A stretch of DNA of 64,000 nucleotides from Rubellimicrobium rubrum (GTDB taxonomy: Bacteria; Pseudomonadota; Alphaproteobacteria; Rhodobacterales; Rhodobacteraceae). The stretch covers positions 124,001 through 188,000 of the forward strand of contig NZ_VDFU01000004.1 of NCBI RefSeq assembly GCF_006152115.1, in the 5' to 3' direction. The translations under genes and the position numbers were made by a program. This document shows, in pieces, positions 58,778 through 64,000 of this stretch; position 1 is the first letter of the stretch; each line of letters begins with the position of its first letter. Below the pieces are notes generated by a model. That model saw only the letters and a list, made by a program, of their open reading frames with translations, was not told where the DNA came from and did no database searches.

Positions 58778-59689
58778 CTATTTCTCGAAGGGCTCGCCCA
58801 AGGAGGCGACGGAGTTCAGTCTCATGCGTCTGCGGTTGGACGAGATCAGGCCGAGCACAACAATGGTCACGAGATAGGGCATGCTTGCGAGGAGTTGCGA
58901 CGGAAGTTGGACGCCGACCACCTGGGCCGCGAGTTCGGCCAAGGACAACGCCCCGAACAGGCAGGCCCCCAGGAACACCCGCCCAGTCTGCCATGTCCCG
59001 AACACCACAAGCGCGATTGCGATCCATCCCCGGCCGGCAATCATCCCGTCCGCCCAGAGGGGCGTGTAGACAGTCGAGGCATACGCCCCTGCCACGCCAG
59101 CCATGCAGCCTCCGAAGGCGAGGGCGGCATAGCGGATCGGAATAACCGGATGGCCGATGGCTTGGGCGGCACGGGGGTTCTCGCCCACGGCGCGGACGAT
59201 GAGGCCGACCTTCGTGTGGCGGAGCATCACATGGATCGCAAGAGTTCCCAGAAGGGCCAGCCATACCACGATGTCCTGTCGGAAGAGGCCACCGATCGTT
59301 GGCAGATCGGATAAGAGGGGAACCTCCAACTTGGGCAGGCCGGTGATGGTGAGGCTTTCGAAGGAGCGCCCGGCGAGAGCGGAAAGGCCCAGGCACAGAA
59401 TACCGATAGCAAGCCCCGCAGCCACTTGGTTCGCCCGGAACGTCAATACGGCCCCTGCAAAAACCAGCGCGGCAACCATCCCGGCCACGGCACCGACGGC
59501 AAAGGCAAGCGCATGCCCGCCACCCTGGTAGACGACGATGAAGGCCAGCGCGGCCGCAAGCGCCATCAGCCCCTCGAGCCCGAGGTTCAGGACGCCCGAC
59601 CGCTCGGCCACCAGTTCGCCCAAGGCGGCGAGCAAGAGTGGCGTCGCGGCCGCCAGCGTGCCGGCAAGGATGAAGGCGAGCGCACTCAA
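58778..59689 (-). CDS. BMP-type nucleoside/purine ABC transporter permease 2
   Basis: A 303-residue inner-membrane permease of the branched-chain/nucleoside type used with BMP-family binding proteins. About eight to ten hydrophobic segments are seen. Landmarks are ALGELVAERSGVLNLGLEGL at the start, GRSFESLTITGLPKLEVPLL, and VGLIVRAVGENPRAAQAIGH, the EAA-like loop that contacts the ATPase. It overlaps the first permease gene by 4 bases (ATGA) and is the last gene of the transporter operon. Together with the ATPase and binding protein it would import a purine or nucleoside. Confidence 0.92.
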   Translation of the reverse strand: MSALAFILAGTLAAATPLLLAALGELVAERSGVLNLGLEGLMALAAALAFIVVYQGGGHALAFAVGAVAGMVAALVFAGAVLTFRANQVAAGLAIGILCLGLSALAGRSFESLTITGLPKLEVPLLSDLPTIGGLFRQDIVVWLALLGTLAIHVMLRHTKVGLIVRAVGENPRAAQAIGHPVIPIRYAALAFGGCMAGVAGAYASTVYTPLWADGMIAGRGWIAIALVVFGTWQTGRVFLGACLFGALSLAELAAQVVGVQLPSQLLASMPYLVTIVVLGLISSNRRRMRLNSVASLGEPFEK

Positions 59690-60762
59690 GACGTGGCCTG
59701 GGTCGCGATGCGGGACCAGACGATGCGGTAGCGAACCCCGACCAGCGCGGCGAGATAGAAGATCAACAAGAGGCCCTGCACGACCCGCACGGCTGCCACA
59801 GGCAGGTCGGCGGTGACCATGGCGCTGTCCCCGCCGATGGTGATCACCGCCATCAGAAAGGACGAGAGCACGATCCCCAGCGGGCGCAGACCTCCCAGAT
59901 AGGCCACCGTGATCGCGGTGAAGCCATAGCCCGAAGCGACCGACCTCTGGAGTTGCCCGATCGGGCCGGCCACTTCAGCGGCACCAGCAAGTCCCGCTGC
60001 AAGGCCGCCCAGGAGCAGAGACACCCAAACCGCCCGCCCCCCCCGGAACCCCGCATACGAGGCAGCTCGGGGCGCCAGTCCGCCGACCACGAGCTGATAG
60101 CCCAGGAAGCTCAGCTGCATCAGCACCCAGGCCGCAAGCGTCGCAGCAAGACCGAACAGGAGGGAGACGTTCACCCGCGTCCCTGGCAGCAGGGTTGGGA
60201 GCATGGCCTCGTATTGGAACATGACGCTTTGGGGAAAGTTGAAACCCGCTGGATCCTTCCATGGTCCTAGCAGCAAGTAGTTCAGCAACTGGCTCGCCAC
60301 GAGGCTCAGCATCAGCGTGACCAGGATCTCGCTTGCGTTGAGCCAAGTCCGCCAGAGTGCCGCGATCGAGGCCCACAGCGCCCCGCCCAAGGCACCCAGA
60401 ACCATCATGGCAGGCCAGAGCCAGGGCGAGGTCGAGGTCGGGAGGTAGACCGGTAGGGCCGAAGCGCAGATGGCACCCAGGATCAGCTGCCCCTCGGCCC
60501 CTATGTTGAACACCTTGGCCCGGAAGCCGATGGCCAGCCCCTGTGCAATGAGCAGGAGCGGCCCCGTTTTCAGGAGAACCTCGGAGAAGCTGTACCAGGA
60601 CAGGAACGGCTCGATAAACAGCGCATGGAGCGCCGCTCCCGACGGCTTACCAAGCAGGGCGAAGAGCACCAGGCTGACCACCACAGTCAGCGCCAAGGCC
60701 AAGAAGGGCGCAAGGACCGAAGCCCGGACGGACGCATGTTCGCGCGGAACGAACTCAGGCAT
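59686..60762 (-). CDS. BMP-type nucleoside/purine ABC transporter permease 1
   Basis: A 358-residue permease. The N-terminus has one helix (LAPFLALALTVVVSLVLFAL), then the family core: SFSEVLLKTGPLLLIAQGLA, GFRAKVFNIGAEGQLILGAI, and WNASEILVTL-like TWLNASEILVTLMLSLVASQ. The start ATG at 60762 (MPEFVPREH) lies 8 bases inside the end of the ATPase gene; a Met seven codons earlier is possible but would lengthen the overlap. Forms a heterodimeric channel with permease 2. Confidence 0.92.
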   Translation of the reverse strand: MPEFVPREHASVRASVLAPFLALALTVVVSLVLFALLGKPSGAALHALFIEPFLSWYSFSEVLLKTGPLLLIAQGLAIGFRAKVFNIGAEGQLILGAICASALPVYLPTSTSPWLWPAMMVLGALGGALWASIAALWRTWLNASEILVTLMLSLVASQLLNYLLLGPWKDPAGFNFPQSVMFQYEAMLPTLLPGTRVNVSLLFGLAATLAAWVLMQLSFLGYQLVVGGLAPRAASYAGFRGGRAVWVSLLLGGLAAGLAGAAEVAGPIGQLQRSVASGYGFTAITVAYLGGLRPLGIVLSSFLMAVITIGGDSAMVTADLPVAAVRVVQGLLLIFYLAALVGVRYRIVWSRIATQATS

Positions 60763-62275
60763 GGGCAGGCTCCCCGGCGGCACCGGTCATCCACTCGCCC
60801 ACCTGTTCGACGGTCGTGCCCTGGACCCGAAGGGATGGCGAGAGCCGTCCCTTGTGGAGCACGTAAAGACGGTCGCAGATCTCGAACAACTCCTCGATCT
60901 CCTCCGAGATCATCAGGATCGCTGCGCCAGAGTCGCGCAGGGCCACGAGCCTGCGTCGGATCGCCGTGGCAGCCCCGATGTCCACCCCCCAGGTAGGTTG
61001 CGCGACAAAGAGGAGCTTAGGCTCCAGCATGATCTCCCGCCCGATGATGAACTTCTGAAGGTTCCCGCCCGACAGCGCTCCTGCCTCGGCCTGGACCGAG
61101 GGCGTGCGGACGTCGAACTCCTCCACGCAGGCCTGCGCGAAGGCAGCCTTATGTTGCCGCCGGACCAGCCCCCGACGAACGAGGCCGCGATCATGCGCGG
61201 TCAGCAGGGCATTGTCCGTCAACGGCATCTCGGGTACGGCACCGCGCCCCATCCGTTCCTCAGGCACGAAGGCAAAGCCGAGCCGGCGTCGCGCGGCCGC
61301 GCCCAAGTGACCGACAGGGCGGTCCATCATGCGGATGACGTCCCGCTGAGCAGAGAGGAGCGCCACCTCCCCCGACAGGATCTCGGCCAGTTCCTTTTGG
61401 CCGTTGCCCGAGATGCCTGCGATTCCTACGATCTCTCCGGCACGGACATCCAGGCTGATGCCAGAAAGCGAGACGCCGAACGGATCGTCGGTGGCATGAT
61501 CGAGGCCAGCAACCTCAAGGACCTTCGGGCCGGGCTTGGCTTTGGCATGGAGCGGAGGTGGCGGCATCTCGCGCCCGATCATCAGCGTCGCCAGGTCGCG
61601 TGACGAGGCCTGCCGCGGATCGACCCGCCCCGTGACCCGCCCCGCCTGCAGGATCGTTGCGGTGTCACAGAGCGCTCGGATCTCTTCGAGCTTGTGCGAG
61701 ATGAACAGGATCGACACCCCTCTGTCGCGCAGAAGCCGCAAAGTTCCGAAGAGCCGCTGCACGCTTTGGGGCGGCAGGACCGATGTCGGCTCGTCCAGGA
61801 TGATGAGCTTGGGGTCGAGCAGGAGACAGCGCAGGATCTCGACCCGCTGGCGCTCGCCTACCGAGAGGGAATGAACATGGGCATTCGGATCCACCTCAAG
61901 CTCGAACGTCGCTCCCAGATCGCGCACCCGGGCGGCGAGCGCGGCCTTGGTCCCCGGTACCAAGAGCGAGATGTTTTCGGCGACGGTCAGCGTCTCGAAA
62001 AGCGAGAAGTGCTGGAACACCATGCCGATCCCGAGCCGTCGCGCCTCGGCCGAGGAGGTGGGCCGCACCTCGCGGCCTTGCCATTCGATCTTCCCCACAT
62101 CCGGCCGCTCCACGCCGTAGATCAGCTTCATCAGCGTGGACTTGCCCGCGCCGTTCTCACCCAGGACGGCGTGGATGGACTGGTGCGATACGTCGAGGTC
62201 GATGGCCCGGTTCGCGTGGACCGAGCCATAGCTCTTCGACACGCCCTGAAGGCGAAGGAGCGCCGCGCCGCTCAC
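60755..62275 (-). CDS. BMP-type nucleoside/purine ABC transporter ATPase (tandem domains)
   Basis: A 506-residue protein with two ABC domains, as in ribose and nucleoside importers. Domain 1 has Walker A LGENGAGKSTLMKLIYG near residue 36, then LSVGERQRVEILRCLL and Walker B KLIILDEPTSVLPPQ. Domain 2 (from about 255) has the degenerate Walker A GISGNGQKELAEILSG and signature ALSGGNLQKFIIGREI. Such asymmetric ATPases are usual for this class. I set the start at GTG 62275, one base after the stop of the binding-protein gene, because the family begins at this point; the upstream frame lies within that gene. Confidence 0.93.
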   Translation of the reverse strand: MSGAALLRLQGVSKSYGSVHANRAIDLDVSHQSIHAVLGENGAGKSTLMKLIYGVERPDVGKIEWQGREVRPTSSAEARRLGIGMVFQHFSLFETLTVAENISLLVPGTKAALAARVRDLGATFELEVDPNAHVHSLSVGERQRVEILRCLLLDPKLIILDEPTSVLPPQSVQRLFGTLRLLRDRGVSILFISHKLEEIRALCDTATILQAGRVTGRVDPRQASSRDLATLMIGREMPPPPLHAKAKPGPKVLEVAGLDHATDDPFGVSLSGISLDVRAGEIVGIAGISGNGQKELAEILSGEVALLSAQRDVIRMMDRPVGHLGAAARRRLGFAFVPEERMGRGAVPEMPLTDNALLTAHDRGLVRRGLVRRQHKAAFAQACVEEFDVRTPSVQAEAGALSGGNLQKFIIGREIMLEPKLLFVAQPTWGVDIGAATAIRRRLVALRDSGAAILMISEEIEELFEICDRLYVLHKGRLSPSLRVQGTTVEQVGEWMTGAAGEPAHA

Positions 62276-62276
62276 G

Positions 62277-63362
62277 TCACTGCGGCAGTGGCGTGACCAC
62301 GCCCTGGACGTGCCAGTCCATCGCCAGGATGGCGTCGTCGGCGAGATTTCCTCCCTCGGCAACGGCTTGGCTTCCGTCTGCCCTGATGAGCGGCCCAGCG
62401 AAAGGCGAGAAGCTCCCGTCGGCGATCCTGGCTTGCGTTTCGTCGATCCGCGTCTTGGCGTCGGCGGGGATGTCCGGATTCCAATCGGCCACGAAGACCA
62501 CGCCGTCCTCCATCCCCAGCCAATGGCTCGCCCCTTGGAAGGACCCGTCGAGATGCGCTTGAGCTTGGGCCGTAAAGAAAGGCGACCAGTCGGTCCCGAC
62601 CACGCCGAGATACTTGGATGGAGCGTAGGACTTCATCGAGGAGTTCAGGTTGAACGCATAGGCCCCCTGCTCCTCGCAGAGCGAGATGACCGACGGCGTG
62701 TCCTGCGCGTTCGAGAAGATCACGTCGATGCCCTGCGAGATGAGGGCGCGGGCCGCTTCCTGCTCCTTGGCGGGGTCGAACCAGGAGTTGACCCAGACGA
62801 CCGAGACCTCCGCATCCGGGTTGACCGCTCGGGCACCCAGCGCAAAGGCGTTCACCGAAGTGATGAGTTCAGGGATCGCGAAGGCCGAGACGGAGCCCAG
62901 CTTGCCCGTCTTGGAGAGCGAGGCGGCCGCCATCCCCATCAGGTAGGTGCCCTGGAAGTAGCGGGCCGCGAAGGGCGAGAAGTTCGGCGCGACCTCGTAG
63001 CCCGAGGCGTGGAGAACGGACACGTCCGGATAGCGCCGGGCGATCTGCAAGGCGCCGTTCTGGTAGCCGAAGGACCCCGCGATCAGGAATCTGGCCCCCT
63101 CCGCGACGGCCTTTTGCATGATACGGTCTGCATCCGGGCCCTCGGGGATGTTCTCGAGCATCGACACGGATCCGCCCACGGCCTCTGCGGCGGCCTGCGC
63201 CCCCTGAAGAAGAGTATGCGACCAGCCGACATCCGCGACGGGCGATGGCGTGATCAGCGCCATCGGGAGCGTGTCCTGTGCCAGGGCACCGCGAGGCAGG
63301 AGCGAGAGGCCCGCCCCGGCGGCAAGAGAGGAGGACAGGAAGCGGCGGCGGGACGTGTTCAC
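62277..63362 (-). CDS. BMP-family purine/nucleoside ABC transporter substrate-binding protein, Tat-exported
   Basis: A 361-residue periplasmic binding protein of the BMP (basic membrane protein) family. The N-terminus NTSRRRFLSSSLAAGAGLSL is a Tat signal (RRRFL), ending near ALAQ. The body shows IADVGW-like SPVADVGWSHTLLQGAQAAA, ARRYPDVSVLHASGYEVAPN, YLMGMAAASLSKTGKLGSVS and GVVGTDWSPFF. The GTG at 63362 has AAGGAG six bases upstream, which decided it over an ATG 25 codons earlier. It lies between a purine deaminase-like gene and the transporter genes, so xanthine, guanine or a related purine is the likely ligand. Confidence 0.92.
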   Translation of the reverse strand: MNTSRRRFLSSSLAAGAGLSLLPRGALAQDTLPMALITPSPVADVGWSHTLLQGAQAAAEAVGGSVSMLENIPEGPDADRIMQKAVAEGARFLIAGSFGYQNGALQIARRYPDVSVLHASGYEVAPNFSPFAARYFQGTYLMGMAAASLSKTGKLGSVSAFAIPELITSVNAFALGARAVNPDAEVSVVWVNSWFDPAKEQEAARALISQGIDVIFSNAQDTPSVISLCEEQGAYAFNLNSSMKSYAPSKYLGVVGTDWSPFFTAQAQAHLDGSFQGASHWLGMEDGVVFVADWNPDIPADAKTRIDETQARIADGSFSPFAGPLIRADGSQAVAEGGNLADDAILAMDWHVQGVVTPLPQ

Positions 63363-63378
63363 GAGGGGCTCCTTCGGG

Positions 63379-64000
63379 TCATGCAAGGGTTTTGGCCAGG
63401 ACGGCTTCGGCTTGGGCGGCGAGGCGGGCTTCATCAAGGCCCGGGAACTCGCCCTTGGCCCAGGCGATCCGCCCGTTGATGAGGGTGAGGTCCACGGCCA
63501 GGCCCACGCCGACCTTGGGGATCAGGCTGACCGGGTCGTGCCGCGTGCCGACATAATCGAGCCGCCGCGTGTCGATGGCGAAAAGGTCGGCGGCCATCCC
63601 AGGCGCCAGCCGCCCGATGTCGCTGCGCCCCAGGATCGAGGCCCCGCCCTCGGTCGCATAGCCGAGGAAGGCACCCGGACGCGGCACCGGGTCCTTGCGC
63701 GTGCCCGCCACGAGGCATTGCAGCATGTAGGCCGAATGCAGGCAGTGCATGAGGTTCGAGTTGTCGTTCGACGCCGCCCCATCCACGCCGAGGCTGATCC
63801 GCAGTCCCGCGGCCTCCATGGCCGGCATGTCGGTGACCTCGGCCCCCACGAGGTAGACGGGCTCGGGGCAGTGCGACATGCCTGTGCCCGAGGCGGCCAT
63901 GCGCGCGATTTCCTCGGGCCGCAGTTCCCAGCAGTGGGCGTACCAGGTGTCGGGCCCCGCGAAGCCCATCGCCTCTAGGTAATCCACGGTCCGCATCCCG
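63379..64000 (-). CDS. Purine deaminase-like amidohydrolase, C-terminal part (5' end outside window)
   Basis: The last 207 residues of a metal-dependent amidohydrolase of the 8-oxoguanine deaminase/AtzB/guanine-deaminase type. TWYAHCWELRPEEIARMAAS is followed by SHCPEPVYLVG and by the metal-ligand segment SLGVDGAASNDNSNLMHCLH. The C-terminus has GGASILGRSDIGRLAPGMAA with DLFAID, the usual end of the beta sandwich. The gene continues past base 64000. It ends 16 bases before the BMP binding-protein start on the same strand, so it probably shares the transcript and breaks down the purine that the transporter brings in. Confidence 0.88.
   Translation of the reverse strand, partial: GMRTVDYLEAMGFAGPDTWYAHCWELRPEEIARMAASGTGMSHCPEPVYLVGAEVTDMPAMEAAGLRISLGVDGAASNDNSNLMHCLHSAYMLQCLVAGTRKDPVPRPGAFLGYATEGGASILGRSDIGRLAPGMAADLFAIDTRRLDYVGTRHDPVSLIPKVGVGLAVDLTLINGRIAWAKGEFPGLDEARLAAQAEAVLAKTLA

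Overview
The window is a high-GC chromosomal segment from an alphaproteobacterium, most likely Rhodobacterales (Roseobacter/Rhodobacter group). The evidence is the roseobacter-type flagellar gene set, an exosortase E/VPEID-CTERM pair, a convergent pst-pho locus without phoR, divergent oxyR-katG, and a perfect 16-bp parS palindrome of the Caulobacter/Bacillus consensus type inside the start of pstS. No rRNA, tRNA, CRISPR array, integrase or intact insertion sequence was seen.

Layout. 1-8.8 kb: flagellar genes, with fliF(partial)-fliH-fliN-fliP on the plus strand facing motB-flgE-flgK-flgL-flgI on the minus strand. 8.9-16.8 kb: a tightly overlapping minus-strand run of surface-glycan-type genes (FkbM methyltransferase, DUF6165, TPR/GT9-like protein, an unrecognised protein, GT4 glycosyltransferase, Gfo/Idh/MocA oxidoreductase, ThuA protein, TSUP permease). 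17-18 kb: transaldolase. 18-24.3 kb: pstSCAB-phoU-phoB, with a Pho-box array upstream of pstS and parS overlapping its start codon. 25-27 kb: exosortase E/protease fusion with a 70-residue VPEID-CTERM substrate. 27.5-32.7 kb: a chemoreceptor, katG and oxyR. 33.2-42 kb: a c-di-GMP GGDEF/EAL protein with a translationally coupled small membrane protein, several unknown genes, a secreted PDZ protein with a very acidic tail, and an ABC exporter. 42.5-58.6 kb: a 16-kb, five-gene, same-strand operon of very large, mostly unrecognised proteins. 58.8-64 kb: a BMP-family purine/nucleoside ABC importer preceded by a purine deaminase-like amidohydrolase cut by the window end.

The most promising undescribed system is the operon at 42531-58626. 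It encodes a PhoD-like metallophosphatase, a DUF6603-type protein of 1122 residues, and three proteins of 1190, 1591 and 618 residues. All five are on one strand with junctions of -8 to +14 bp, and none has a visible signal peptide. The other notable signal is parS: its 16 bp supply the Met-Phe-His-Val-Lys-His start of PstS, so one sequence serves as a centromere-like site, a translation start and the head of a phosphate-starvation gene. Several stretches of 300-1000 bp hold no convincing gene and are marked as such.
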